This document shows, piece by piece, positions 1-9,960 of a DNA stretch of 64,000 bases. This DNA comes from Lachnospiraceae bacterium (GTDB lineage: Bacteria > Bacillota > Clostridia > Lachnospirales > Lachnospiraceae). The stretch is taken from the NCBI GenBank assembly GCA_015057865.1, contig SVDH01000012.1, positions 1-64,000 on the forward strand, given 5' to 3'. Both the position numbers and the translations under genes were made by a program. The notes below the pieces were generated by a model, which saw nothing but the letters and a program-made list of their open reading frames with translations, was not told where the DNA came from and ran no database searches. The number at the start of each line of letters is the position of its first letter. Position 1 is the first letter of the stretch.

Positions 1-1084
1 GCATAAACTCGTTGGCCATATCCAGATTCGCACTGTCTTTGTTGACCGAGAACTGCAGATTCGGCATGTCAAGGAAGTTAGCACCTTCGTCTGACATGGG
101 AACAGGGATGAAAGTGTATTCAAACGGGCTGGCGATAAATGCCTCGGAACGACTCTCACGTTTCTTTGTCCCGGATACGGTATCTCCGGAGCAAGTCATC
201 ATCGGCACATCTCCTTCAAAGAAACGCAGGATCACGGCATCATAGTTATCTTCGATCTCCGCACAGGCATCAAAATCCACACAGCCATCGCTTAAGAACT
301 GCTCCATTTTCTCAAGTGTTGGCCGCATATACTCCCCGGCTGATGCGTCAAGCGCATTAAGTTTTTCAACAGCCTCTTTATCATGCGCTACGGTTTCGCA
401 GAAGAACGGATAAGCCGTCAACGTGAAGAGTGACGTCGTCTCCTCATTGGTAAAGCCCATCATCGGGCTTTCATATCCCTTTTCACGGAACGCGTTACAC
501 ACTTCTACCAGTTCCTCATAGGTCGCAGGAACGCTAAGGCCTTCTTTTTCAAAAAGACTTTTGTTTACAAGCATGCCATAGGTGTTTGCAAAAACCGGAA
601 CCATCGGAAGTGTACCGTCGTCTGTATTCAGTATGATATTGCTGCGGATACAGTCGAGGTCAAGCCCCAGATCAGAATTGGCAAGATCTTCGGCATGATC
701 GATAGAAGACTGATACTGCTCACGCCCATACATCCAGGAATAATTGACATAGATATCAGGAGCATCGTTTCCATCCAGGACCATCCCGATCATGTTGTTA
801 TAGTCATCCACCTTTGTAAACGTCAATTCCACATTGGGATAATATTCGTTAAACGTGTCAAATTCAGCTTCCAACGCCTCAAAATTGTCGTAACCGCCGG
901 CTACGGTGATCGCGCATTCGGTGGAGGTGTCCAAAGCCGGCTGGAAGCCTTCCTCCGTAGATGTTTCCTGCTGCTGTTGCTGTTCCTGCTGTTGCTGTTC
1001 TTGCTGTTCCTGCTGTTCTGCGCCACATGCGGTCAGTCCCAGAATCATCAGCGCAGCCAAAATCAAGCATAATGTTTTTCTCAT
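1..1084 (-). CDS. Extracellular solute-binding lipoprotein (sugar ABC-type), C-terminus truncated by window edge
   Basis: Minus-strand reading from ATG at 1084: MRKTLCLILAALMILGLTACGAEQQEQQ...; lipobox LTACG, then SBP-like sequence (VAGGYDNFEALEAEFDTFNEYYPNVELTF...). Not in the ORF track because it runs off the edge. Confidence 0.85.
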   Translation of the reverse strand, partial: MRKTLCLILAALMILGLTACGAEQQEQQEQQQQEQQQQQETSTEEGFQPALDTSTECAITVAGGYDNFEALEAEFDTFNEYYPNVELTFTKVDDYNNMIGMVLDGNDAPDIYVNYSWMYGREQYQSSIDHAEDLANSDLGLDLDCIRSNIILNTDDGTLPMVPVFANTYGMLVNKSLFEKEGLSVPATYEELVEVCNAFREKGYESPMMGFTNEETTSLFTLTAYPFFCETVAHDKEAVEKLNALDASAGEYMRPTLEKMEQFLSDGCVDFDACAEIEDNYDAVILRFFEGDVPMMTCSGDTVSGTKKRESRSEAFIASPFEYTFIPVPMSDEGANFLDMPNLQFSVNKDSANLDMANEFM

Positions 1085-3621
1085 GATTGTCCTCCTTTAT
1101 CCTTAATCTTCCGAATTTCCTTGATCACTAATTTGATGTCGACAGGTTTCGCAATATGTCCATTCATTCCTGCCTCAAGACATGCCGTAACATTTTCAGA
1201 AAATGCGTCTGCTGTCATCGCCACGATTGGGATGGATGCTGCCCATGGATCCTCCAGTTTCCGGATCGCTCTGGTTGCATCCAGACCGTTCATCTCCGGC
1301 ATCTGAACATCCATAAAGATCAGTTCATAGCTGCCCTTCTTTGCCGCACTCAGCTTATCCACACAGATGCGCCCGTTTTCTGCACGCTCGGTAGTGATTC
1401 CATACATGCCAAGTATTGCGGATATGATTTCCCAGTTGACATCATTATCCTCCGCTACAAGGATATGCATTCCCTGTAAATCAGAGTAATCGTCTTCCGG
1501 CTCAGTAGATCCGGACTCTTTTCCGACAAAATCGTTGATCTTATCAAAAAGCGTAGAGCGGAAAAGCGGTTTGCTGACAAAGCTGTTCGCTCCTGCTTCT
1601 TTCGCCTTATCCTCGATATCCGACCAGTCATATGCTGAGATCAGTATGATCGGATTGTTTTCGTCTGTCTCGGCGCGAATCTGTCTGATTGTCTCAATCC
1701 CATCTGTTTCAGACATTTTCCGGTCAACAATGACAACATTGTAATCCCGCCCGGAAAGATGCCTGCTCCTGATCATGTCAAGTGCTTCCAATCCGGTTCG
1801 CGTCTGCTGTGCTGATGCGCCAAGAGACGCAAGGATATCACCGGTTGTCTGAAGCATCGTCTCATCGTCAGCAACGATCAGAACGTCCAAGGATTCAAAA
1901 TGCATATCTTCCCGCTGCCTGTCGGCTTCTGGAATATCCAGCACGACAGTGAATGTTGTTCCTTTTCCCTGCTCACTCTCACATTCAATCGTTCCGTCAA
2001 GCAGATCAACCATCTGCTTTGTAATGGCCAGACCAAGACCGGTTCCCTGAATGCTGTTGACACGGCTGTCGATCTGACGCGAAAATGGCTGATACATGGT
2101 CGCCATGAATTCCGGGCTCATACCGATACCGGTATCTGCTACAACATAGGTCAACTGTACGCAGCCCGGTTTGTCGCTCTTCTCCTGGCGAAGCTCTACA
2201 CAGACACGCCCGCCGGGTTCTGTATATTTGATCGCGTTGGAGAGGATATTGATATAGATCTGATTCAGACGAAGCTGATCTGCATACAGGTATTCCTTTT
2301 TGATCTCATTGGTACGGAAGCTGAATTCGATGTTCTTTTCTTTGATCATCGGCTGTGAAATATTCACAAGGTTCTCGACCGTTTCTGCAATGGAAAATGT
2401 CAGAGGACTCAATTTCAGTTTACTGCTTTCCACCTTCGATATATCCAGAATGTCGTTGATCAGTGTCAACAGATGATTACTGGCAAGACGGATTTTCCGA
2501 AGGCTTTCCCCTGTCGACTCCACATCCCCGAGATTCTTCTCAGCGATCGTTGTAAGGCCAATAATGGCATTCATAGGCGTACGGATGTCATGAGACATGG
2601 CAGAGAGGAAATCCGTCTTTGCCTTATTTGCAGACTCAGCCTCCATGGCCGCGATCTGAAGGCGCTTGTTATAGTAAAGTATATATAACAGGTCATAGAG
2701 GAAAAGGATCAGCAAACTGGCAGAAACAACTCCGATCAGCAACCAGTTCTGAGTATTTGCAGCAAGATCCTTCGCCGGCACAAGTCCCAGCAGCGTCCAG
2801 CCAACAGTAGATGTGACCGGTGTAAAGGCAAGTATACACTCCTGTTCGTGCGAGTTGATCATGGAAACGGAACCCGTCGACGAAGTAATCCTGTTAAATA
2901 ATCCATTCGATGATTCCGGATCCGTTGTATTATAAGATCTGTAGAACTCAAAAAAACTGGAATTCTTAAAGCTGTCTCCTTTCAGGATATAATCACCGTT
3001 TGCATCGATCATGGCGATCTCTGCGTTCTCAAGCCCTGTCTGCGGATAAACCCATTTCTGTTCCAGAACCGATATGGGAATGACGCGCAGAAGGACCGCA
3101 TCCTCGGACGTTCCGCTTTCCGGGTCATACAGTTTAACGCTGTTGCAGAAGGCCAGCGACTGCTCACCGTTCATAGGGTTGGTGTAAGCACGGGTGATAT
3201 TGATCGACTTCCCGACTTCATGAATCCAGTCCGTGTTCTTAAGAAGATCTATTCTTTCATAGGAAACAGCATAGTCATCGTCCGTGCCCTGTTTCGGGCG
3301 CGTAGAAAGACCGGTCATTGTATCGAGTGAGATCAGATGAGCCGAAGTGTTCTCAAGCACATGCGAAGCACGGATATAATCAGCCGCTTCTTCCATTGTC
3401 ATGGGCCTGCTGTTAATATAGTTCGCCCATACATCACAGATCCTCTGCTCACCCTCCAGGTAATTCCATGTCACAGTCTCCATGGTGACCGTTATATCTT
3501 CAAAATGTTCTATCTGCCTCTGATATGAATCTCTGTTTGCAATATTTGAGTAGAGTGCAACAAAGATCAATATGGCAACCATGATTATCACATTAAAAAT
3601 GATAATAAAAGTCTTTTTCAT
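1081..3621 (-). CDS. Hybrid sensor histidine kinase with two receiver domains
   Basis: TM-extracytoplasmic-TM N-terminus, SHDIRTPMNAIIGL H-box, GTGLGLAITKQ, two REC domains (VIVDRKMSETDG, IFMDVQMPEMNG). Start taken at MKKTFIII. Confidence 0.93.
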   Translation of the reverse strand: MKKTFIIIFNVIIMVAILIFVALYSNIANRDSYQRQIEHFEDITVTMETVTWNYLEGEQRICDVWANYINSRPMTMEEAADYIRASHVLENTSAHLISLDTMTGLSTRPKQGTDDDYAVSYERIDLLKNTDWIHEVGKSINITRAYTNPMNGEQSLAFCNSVKLYDPESGTSEDAVLLRVIPISVLEQKWVYPQTGLENAEIAMIDANGDYILKGDSFKNSSFFEFYRSYNTTDPESSNGLFNRITSSTGSVSMINSHEQECILAFTPVTSTVGWTLLGLVPAKDLAANTQNWLLIGVVSASLLILFLYDLLYILYYNKRLQIAAMEAESANKAKTDFLSAMSHDIRTPMNAIIGLTTIAEKNLGDVESTGESLRKIRLASNHLLTLINDILDISKVESSKLKLSPLTFSIAETVENLVNISQPMIKEKNIEFSFRTNEIKKEYLYADQLRLNQIYINILSNAIKYTEPGGRVCVELRQEKSDKPGCVQLTYVVADTGIGMSPEFMATMYQPFSRQIDSRVNSIQGTGLGLAITKQMVDLLDGTIECESEQGKGTTFTVVLDIPEADRQREDMHFESLDVLIVADDETMLQTTGDILASLGASAQQTRTGLEALDMIRSRHLSGRDYNVVIVDRKMSETDGIETIRQIRAETDENNPIILISAYDWSDIEDKAKEAGANSFVSKPLFRSTLFDKINDFVGKESGSTEPEDDYSDLQGMHILVAEDNDVNWEIISAILGMYGITTERAENGRICVDKLSAAKKGSYELIFMDVQMPEMNGLDATRAIRKLEDPWAASIPIVAMTADAFSENVTACLEAGMNGHIAKPVDIKLVIKEIRKIKDKGGQS

Positions 3622-3741
3622 GCTTTGATCTCCCACAAGAAGCCAAGCCTTCATTATCGGGGTCCAATCGTCTCCGTCAAGACATAATAACATTATACAG
3701 CATTTGGAACATCTTTTCTTCCTGTTTTTATTATTTCCGCA

Positions 3742-3775
3742 TAAAAATCCCCACTGTCCTACTAACAGTGGGGAT
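3742..3775 (-). terminator. Intrinsic terminator after XRE-AbrB gene
   Basis: 11-bp perfect stem ATCCCCACTGT/ACAGTGGGGAT, 7-nt loop, then U-run on minus strand. Confidence 0.8.
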
Positions 3776-3786
3776 CAACAGGGTTA

Positions 3787-4233
3787 TTAATTATGGCTGT
3801 GATCGCAATCGATATCCATATTTTCCATAGCTCTTTCCATGTTCGCCATGAATGCTTTGTCCGGTATCAGAGCAATCCCGATTTCATCACTCAGAACGAT
3901 CAAACGTTGACCTCCCGTCAGCCCGAACAGATCTCTTGCCCCTTTTGGGATGACGATCTGGCCTCTGTCATTCACCGCAACAGAGCCCCAGATATTCTTC
4001 CCTTTTGGGGCGGGCGGGATCATTCCCACGCCTTCTACGGGTTCTGTCCTGACCAGACTGTCAATGGTCGTTCCGTATACTTCTGCCAGAAGACTGCATT
4101 TTTCAATATCAGGGACGGTGGCACCGGTCTCCCATTTTGCATAAGCCTGTCGTGAAATACCGATTTTTTCCGCAATCGCTTCCTGCGAAAACCCATGAAT
4201 ATTCCGCAGCATGACCAGATTGTCTTTCAACAT
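3787..4233 (-). CDS. XRE-family HTH fused to AbrB/SpoVT-like domain regulator
   Basis: HTH: FSQEAIAEKIGISRQAYAKWETGATVPDIEK; AbrB-like: GSVAVNDRGQIVIPKGARDLFGLTGGQRLIVL. Confidence 0.85.
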   Translation of the reverse strand: MLKDNLVMLRNIHGFSQEAIAEKIGISRQAYAKWETGATVPDIEKCSLLAEVYGTTIDSLVRTEPVEGVGMIPPAPKGKNIWGSVAVNDRGQIVIPKGARDLFGLTGGQRLIVLSDEIGIALIPDKAFMANMERAMENMDIDCDHSHN

Positions 4234-4246
4234 TGCCGGTTTCTCC

Positions 4247-4909
4247 TCAAAGATCTATTTTTTCAAACTGCCTGCATGCCCTCTTGCATGACAGTACGGT
4301 GATCAGCAGGAAAATGAGAATTCCTGCTGCCAACATGATCAGCTGTATGACAATATCATCCGTACCGAACGCATTCAGCTTTTCCAGCCCCGGCACATGA
4401 TGAAGTGCCTCTGCCAGAATGATAACCAAAAAGCAAATAATAATAAATGTAACAAAGGGACGCGCAAACTTGTAGGCTGTTTTGAAGAATCCACAGACAA
4501 AGATCCAGTTAAACAACCCGAAGATCACGCAGGCCATCCCTAAAGCGAAGAAATTTGCATTCATCAGAGCATTGTTTTGATATACATCAGACTGTGAAAA
4601 GACCGTCATTCGAAGGACAACTGCACATGCCATCAGCAGAAAGGCGCAGCCTTCAATCATGCAGACGAACAGATATTTCCCTTTTACGACATCTTTTTTA
4701 GCTATCGGCAGCAGTGCTGAAAACACAAAATCGTTTGCTTCTCTTGCTGTCTGGAAACTCTGGAATAATCCGAGAGACACAAAGAACGTACCGCACAGGA
4801 TGGGATAACCGGGCAGGAAAAACATCAGCCCGAACAGGATAAACAGGTAAGAGAGTACTGATGCGCTTAACCGCATTTCTTTCCGAAGTACATTACGCAT
4901 GAGCAGCAC
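4247..4909 (-). CDS. ABC-2 type transporter permease
   Basis: Multiple hydrophobic segments; overlaps the upstream ABC ATPase gene. Confidence 0.75.
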   Translation of the reverse strand: MLLMRNVLRKEMRLSASVLSYLFILFGLMFFLPGYPILCGTFFVSLGLFQSFQTAREANDFVFSALLPIAKKDVVKGKYLFVCMIEGCAFLLMACAVVLRMTVFSQSDVYQNNALMNANFFALGMACVIFGLFNWIFVCGFFKTAYKFARPFVTFIIICFLVIILAEALHHVPGLEKLNAFGTDDIVIQLIMLAAGILIFLLITVLSCKRACRQFEKIDL

Positions 4910-5615
4910 CTCCTTCTAATCGGAGTATCGTATCTTCAAGGCTTTCACCCGGTCCGGAATACTGCCGGATAAAATCTTCCCTCGACGTTGCTGCGATAAT
5001 ACGACCCTTTGAAATATATACGATATCATCTGCGCACTTTTCGATATCGGAAATAATATGGGTGGAGAAGAATACAGCCACCCCTTCATTTCTAAGCTCA
5101 GCAAATATTCCAAGCAACTCGTTTCGGGAAAACGGATCCAGACCGCTTGTCGGTTCATCCAGGATCAGCACTTCCGATTTGTGAGAAAGCGCAAGCATCA
5201 GATTCACTTTCACCTTCATCCCGTCGGACAGCTCAAGCGGCGTTTTCATTTCGTCTATCGCAAAAAGATCAAGATACTTCCTGTAAGCTGCTTCATCCCA
5301 TGTGTCATAGAATCTTTTTACAATATCTACGATATCCCGTATCCTCTTCCTTGGATACCAGCTGACGGTTCCTGTAGAATAGCCGATGCGTTTCTTTATA
5401 TCCGCCTCATTGTCCACAAGGGAGCTGCCAAAGAACCTGATCGAACCGCCATCCGGATGGGTCAGGTTCAGCATGGATTTGATCGTTGTCGTTTTTCCCG
5501 CGCCGTTTCTGCCGATAAAACCCGTGATCCTTCCACTCTCCAGTCCGAAGGATATATTCTTTAACGCAAATGAAGGATACTTTTTTATCAGATCCTGTAC
5601 TTCTACAATAACCAT
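4893..5615 (-). CDS. ABC transporter ATP-binding protein
   Basis: Walker A GRNGAGKTT; Walker B VLILDEPTSGLDP. Confidence 0.93.
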   Translation of the reverse strand: MVIVEVQDLIKKYPSFALKNISFGLESGRITGFIGRNGAGKTTTIKSMLNLTHPDGGSIRFFGSSLVDNEADIKKRIGYSTGTVSWYPRKRIRDIVDIVKRFYDTWDEAAYRKYLDLFAIDEMKTPLELSDGMKVKVNLMLALSHKSEVLILDEPTSGLDPFSRNELLGIFAELRNEGVAVFFSTHIISDIEKCADDIVYISKGRIIAATSREDFIRQYSGPGESLEDTILRLEGGAAHA

Positions 5616-5766
5616 AAAAACCTCCCAAAATTTGATTTATATGATTATTGTAAATTGCAGTTGCCAAAACATCTACCAACTACACATAACAGAATTTTCC
5701 GTTTTTCGTAATGTTTGGTTGCGTTATCTGTTTCAGCTGTGAGAGACAAGCAGCCTGATGTTGCTC

Positions 5767-6084
5767 TTACTTCTTTTTCTTCTTCGGTGCAGGCAGTTCA
5801 GCATACATTGCCTCAACCAGTTCTTTCAGGAACTCCCTGTTCTCCACATCGTCAACAAGCAGCATTTCCTTTGCCCCTTCATATGGCAGTTCCATCTCTG
5901 CGTCCGGCATCATGTTCACTGCTGATTTCACAGGCTTAACGAGAAAGCGGTCATCGTATATGCCGCCGATCACCTTTCCCCGATAGTAGATGATGTATTC
6001 TCCCATCATAGCGCGAGAGGATATGTCATCCAGAACAGAAAGCTGATCCATTATGTATTCTAAATAACCTTTACTTGAAGCCAT
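5767..6084 (-). CDS. TfoX N-terminal domain-like protein
   Basis: MASSKGYLEYIMDQLSVLDDISSRAMMGEYIIYYRGKVIGGIYDDRFLVKP...; TfoX_N-like motif. Confidence 0.8.
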   Translation of the reverse strand: MASSKGYLEYIMDQLSVLDDISSRAMMGEYIIYYRGKVIGGIYDDRFLVKPVKSAVNMMPDAEMELPYEGAKEMLLVDDVENREFLKELVEAMYAELPAPKKKKK

Positions 6085-6141
6085 TACATCTCCTTCTCCG
6101 AATCTTTTAACATGCCTGGAGGCAACACCATTGATGTCGGT

Positions 6142-6188
6142 GCTATGACCGAAATTGTCCAAGATTTTTGCTATGGCCGAAATTGTCT
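6142..6188. repeat. Pair of 19-nt imperfect direct repeats (gctatgRccgaaattgtcY)
   Basis: gctatgaccgaaattgtcc (6142-6160) and gctatggccgaaattgtct (6170-6188): 17/19 identical, 28-bp period. Confidence 0.8.
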
Positions 6189-6217
6189 ACCGATACATCT
6201 CTATAAACTTGAATTTG

Positions 6218-7435
6218 TCAGCAGCAGGGAGCAGCAGACGCAGATCGCCAGATGTCACGTTCTATACAGACATTCAGCCCACAGCAACCGGCTGGTTCCA
6301 AACCATATTTCAGATACAGTTCCGCAAGCATATCCTTGGTTTTACGGAAGTAATCAAGGCTTGTGGGCTTCATGGAGCCATTGACAGGCTTGCCGAAGGG
6401 CATCCATACCGAGGCACTGGGGATCACACCGCGTTCAGCCAGATAAGTCGCGCCTTCCTTGAGCGTTTCAAATGGCTCGAGGCCAATGATGAAGTTGCAG
6501 AAGGACTTGCCAGGGCCGTACTTGTCAGCAATATAAGTCAGCGCATCCAGATGCCGCTGCTTCGTCGTAAAGCTGCGCTTGCCCGGGGTGATACTCTCTC
6601 CGAGCTTGTCATCCCATACCTCGAGAGAACAGGCGATGCGGCTCGCGCCCATGTCAAAATAGCGATCGATCACATCATGCTGCTCCGGAGGCGTGATATA
6701 CAGAAGAAGTTCGCCCTTTAATGCCTTCCGCGCACCGCTTTCAAGCATGTCGCGCATATAGGCTGTGATGTACTTCTCCTCTGTCTCTGCTTTTAAAGTT
6801 GAGCCTCCGGTAAGCTGCATGCTGTTGACCCCGTCATGCTCCACAGCATAGAGAACCACTTCAGATACATCGCGGGGGCTGGGGATAAAGGGCATCGGCT
6901 TATGTCGTTTCGCCAGTGCCTCGAACTGTCCGCCGGAGAAGCAAAACTGACAGGGTTTTCCTGCGCAGGCGTAGTCACAGGGCCACAGGCACTGGAAGGC
7001 CACCCAGTCACAGCCCTGCAGTACGGCGTTCCCTATAAAGGGCATTCCCGAACTGGTCTTTTGCTTAAAAAACTCTGTGCCCGGCATCAGCTCAACCGGA
7101 GTGACAGGGTCTCCCTTATACAGCAATGCCGGCTTCCCGTCAACAAGGGAGAGGCGGAAATCCGTTTTCATATCGTTCATGTATTTGAAAAGCTTGAGAT
7201 TATCCCAGGAGAACATAGAAGAAAGCGTACTGAGATGAAAACCCAGATCTGTGGCCATCACGATCGTCCCGTCCGGCAGTTTAAAGCTGTTGCAGGTCAG
7301 AGCATTGGGATAGATACGGTAATCTTTTCCGCACTTCTGATAGACCTCCCGATCGATTATGATCCCTCGGCTGACGACCAGACATTTGAGTTCTACGGAA
7401 TCGACAGTCTCTCCTAAAACCTTATAGTACATCAT
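6218..7435 (-). CDS. Radical SAM-like protein
   Basis: CLWPCDYACAGKPCQFCFSGG cysteine cluster, MQLTGGST, FIIGLEP; RBS GGAGG before MMYYKVLG. Confidence 0.8.
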   Translation of the reverse strand: MMYYKVLGETVDSVELKCLVVSRGIIIDREVYQKCGKDYRIYPNALTCNSFKLPDGTIVMATDLGFHLSTLSSMFSWDNLKLFKYMNDMKTDFRLSLVDGKPALLYKGDPVTPVELMPGTEFFKQKTSSGMPFIGNAVLQGCDWVAFQCLWPCDYACAGKPCQFCFSGGQFEALAKRHKPMPFIPSPRDVSEVVLYAVEHDGVNSMQLTGGSTLKAETEEKYITAYMRDMLESGARKALKGELLLYITPPEQHDVIDRYFDMGASRIACSLEVWDDKLGESITPGKRSFTTKQRHLDALTYIADKYGPGKSFCNFIIGLEPFETLKEGATYLAERGVIPSASVWMPFGKPVNGSMKPTSLDYFRKTKDMLAELYLKYGLEPAGCCGLNVCIERDIWRSASAAPCC

Positions 7436-7472
7436 GTATTTCCTCCACAAATCCCGATTTATGTGTCTAAAA

Positions 7473-8966
7473 TCATAATGAAATCCCTGGCTTATACTCC
7501 AGTTCTTCGATATCCAAATCTACCCGGATATATCCGTCAACTTTTTCCCTACGTAAAAGAACTACCGTCTCCACATGCACCGTCTGCGAAAACTGATCAA
7601 CCGGCCGCACCTTTGCCACCTGATATCCGCCATCGCACAGGATCCGCAGATCCCTTGCAAGTGTTGCCGGATCACAGCTGACATAAACGATCCGCTCCGG
7701 TGCCATCTCCAGCATGGTTTTCAGAAGAGATACTTCACATCCTTTACGTGGCGGATCAACAACGATCACATCCGGGTGAGCTGCTTCTTTGTGCTCGTCC
7801 TTCTGCTTGTCATAAAAAGCCGGCACGATCTCTTCTGCCTTTCCTGTAAAGAAAGTAACATTTTCAATCCCGTTAAACTTCGCGTTTTCCTTTGCATCCG
7901 CGATCGCCTCCGGAACGATCTCAACACCGTAGACATGCTTTGCCTGCTGCGCCAAAAACAGTGATATCGTTCCTGCGCCGCAGTATAAATCCCATACCGT
8001 CTCCTTACCGGTCAGACCGGCATATTCCAACGCCGTCGCATACAGCTTTTCTGTCTGCTTTGTATTGACCTGAAAGAATGATTTTGGCGAAATCCGATAG
8101 GTGATATCAAGCAGTTTTTCTGTGATAAACGATTCGCCCCGGATCAGACGTACTTCATCCCCCAGGATGACATTTGTCTTCTCCGTATTTACATTGACAG
8201 AAAAGGAATGCATACCCGGAATCGCAAATAAGTCGTCTGCCAGCTGTTCTTCATTTGGAATCTTTTTTCCATTGATGATCAGGCAGACCAGGATCTGACC
8301 TGTCGCAAATCCTTTCCGGATCAGCACATGACGGACCAGGCCTTTGCCGCTTGCTTCATCATATGCTTTGATCCCATAATGTTCCATATGGGAAATCACA
8401 ACATCTAAAATCTGTCGATTCACAGGCACGCCCAAAGCACAGTCTCTGTTTTCAATGATCCGATGGCTGCGGCCTGCATAAAATCCCGTAATGATCCTGC
8501 CGTCCTGCGATGTGCCGATCGGAAACTGTGCCTTGTTACGGTAGTAATATGGTTCGTCCGATCCGATGATCGGTTCCATACAGATTTGTGAGGCTCCTGT
8601 TTCTCCAACCGACTCTCCCGGCAGTATCACCGAAAACCCGCCGATCCGCTCCAGCACATCCTTGACTTTGCGCGTCTTGAATTCCAGCTGTTTCTCATAG
8701 GAAAGTGTCTGCAGCTGACATCCGCCACACGGTCCGGCAAATGCGCAGTTCGGTTCCACGCGGTCCGGGGACGGCTTCAGGATCCGGATCAGCCGCGCAT
8801 ATGCATAGGTCTTTTTCACCTTGGTAATACCTGCCAGGATATGATCTCCCGGCACGGCGTCACGCACAAAAAGGACGGCACCGTCCACACGGCCGATGCC
8901 CTCCCCATTTGATCCGATATCTTCGATCGTCAATTCGATTTCGTCATTCTTTTTAAAACTCAGCAT
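7473..8966 (-). CDS. rlmD: 23S rRNA (uracil-5-)-methyltransferase, RlmD/TrmA family
   Basis: TRAM N-terminus, CAFAGPCGGCQLQ Fe-S cysteines, DLYCGAGTISLFLA, VDPPRKGC, VYVSCDPATLARD. Confidence 0.93.
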   Translation of the reverse strand: MLSFKKNDEIELTIEDIGSNGEGIGRVDGAVLFVRDAVPGDHILAGITKVKKTYAYARLIRILKPSPDRVEPNCAFAGPCGGCQLQTLSYEKQLEFKTRKVKDVLERIGGFSVILPGESVGETGASQICMEPIIGSDEPYYYRNKAQFPIGTSQDGRIITGFYAGRSHRIIENRDCALGVPVNRQILDVVISHMEHYGIKAYDEASGKGLVRHVLIRKGFATGQILVCLIINGKKIPNEEQLADDLFAIPGMHSFSVNVNTEKTNVILGDEVRLIRGESFITEKLLDITYRISPKSFFQVNTKQTEKLYATALEYAGLTGKETVWDLYCGAGTISLFLAQQAKHVYGVEIVPEAIADAKENAKFNGIENVTFFTGKAEEIVPAFYDKQKDEHKEAAHPDVIVVDPPRKGCEVSLLKTMLEMAPERIVYVSCDPATLARDLRILCDGGYQVAKVRPVDQFSQTVHVETVVLLRREKVDGYIRVDLDIEELEYKPGISL

Positions 8967-8994
8967 TTGTCAGTAACCTTTTCGGATATGTGTA

Positions 8995-9948
8995 TCAGAT
9001 TTCATTCCTCCCGGTCCGCCTGATATTAGAATCGAACAGGTGATTAAAGCCCTGCCATTCCAGATTGTTCTCGGGGATCGATGCGATCGCTTCTTTAAAG
9101 CTCTCCATTTTCGCATCCAGATTGTCCGCCATGGAAAGCGCGATTGCTTCTGCCAGGGCCGGTTTTTTCGGCGATCCGTATTCCAGTTCCCCATGATGTG
9201 ACAGAATGCAGTGCAGAAGCTCATTGGCAAGCCGCACCGGAAAATCAGGGATCCTGGAAATCTGATTGCGGATCTGCATTGCTCCGATCGTAATGTGACC
9301 CAAAAGCTGTCCGGCATCGGTGTAATCATTCTCCGGGAATGTAGACAGTTCATCCAGCTTTCCGATGTCATGCAGCATCGCCGCGGTTAACAGGAGATCT
9401 CTGTTTAAAAACGGATACTGCATACTGATGAAATCACAGTTCTGCGTCACGGAAAGCGTATGCTCCAGAAGTCCGCCGACAAATCCGTGATGTACCGACT
9501 TGGCTGCCGAATGGTTTTGAAACCGCGCCGCAAAGCTCTCATTCTCAAAAAACAGCTCTGCCAATGCCTTTAAATGCGGATTCTGCAGATTTTTCACAAA
9601 CTTCATCAGTTCCTGATACATCTGTCCGATGTCTTTGCTGCTGACCGGAAGATAATCTGACGGGTCATATTCTCCTTCTCCGACCTTGCGGATCCGCTTG
9701 ATATTCAGCTGCGGTGCACCCTGAAACATCGTCACATCACCGACGACATAGACATAGTCGAGGGAATCAAAGTCTTCGATCCCGGCCGAGTTGACATCCC
9801 AGATCTTAGCAGAAAGCGTTCCTGTCTTGTCCTGCAATGTCACATTGTCATATGGTTTTCCTGCTTTTGTCAGCGCATTCTGTTTTTTCTTACAGAGGTA
9901 AACCTCCCCAACGCGGTCTCCCTCACGCAGTGTTTCAATATATTTCAT
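8995..9948 (-). CDS. YhaM-like 3'-5' exoribonuclease (OB-fold plus HD domain)
   Basis: OB-like N-terminus (LQDKTGTLSAKIWDV); HD motifs HHGFVGGLLEHTL, LLTAAMLHDIGK, LLHCILSHHGELEYGSPK. Confidence 0.88.
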   Translation of the reverse strand: MKYIETLREGDRVGEVYLCKKKQNALTKAGKPYDNVTLQDKTGTLSAKIWDVNSAGIEDFDSLDYVYVVGDVTMFQGAPQLNIKRIRKVGEGEYDPSDYLPVSSKDIGQMYQELMKFVKNLQNPHLKALAELFFENESFAARFQNHSAAKSVHHGFVGGLLEHTLSVTQNCDFISMQYPFLNRDLLLTAAMLHDIGKLDELSTFPENDYTDAGQLLGHITIGAMQIRNQISRIPDFPVRLANELLHCILSHHGELEYGSPKKPALAEAIALSMADNLDAKMESFKEAIASIPENNLEWQGFNHLFDSNIRRTGRNEI

Positions 9949-9960
9949 ATGTTTTTCCTT

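Noticed and set aside
906-1106. Plus-strand ORF with a run of cysteines (CCCCCSCCCC)
   Set aside because: Antisense frame of the Gln/Glu codon tract in the minus-strand lipoprotein; not a metal-binding protein.
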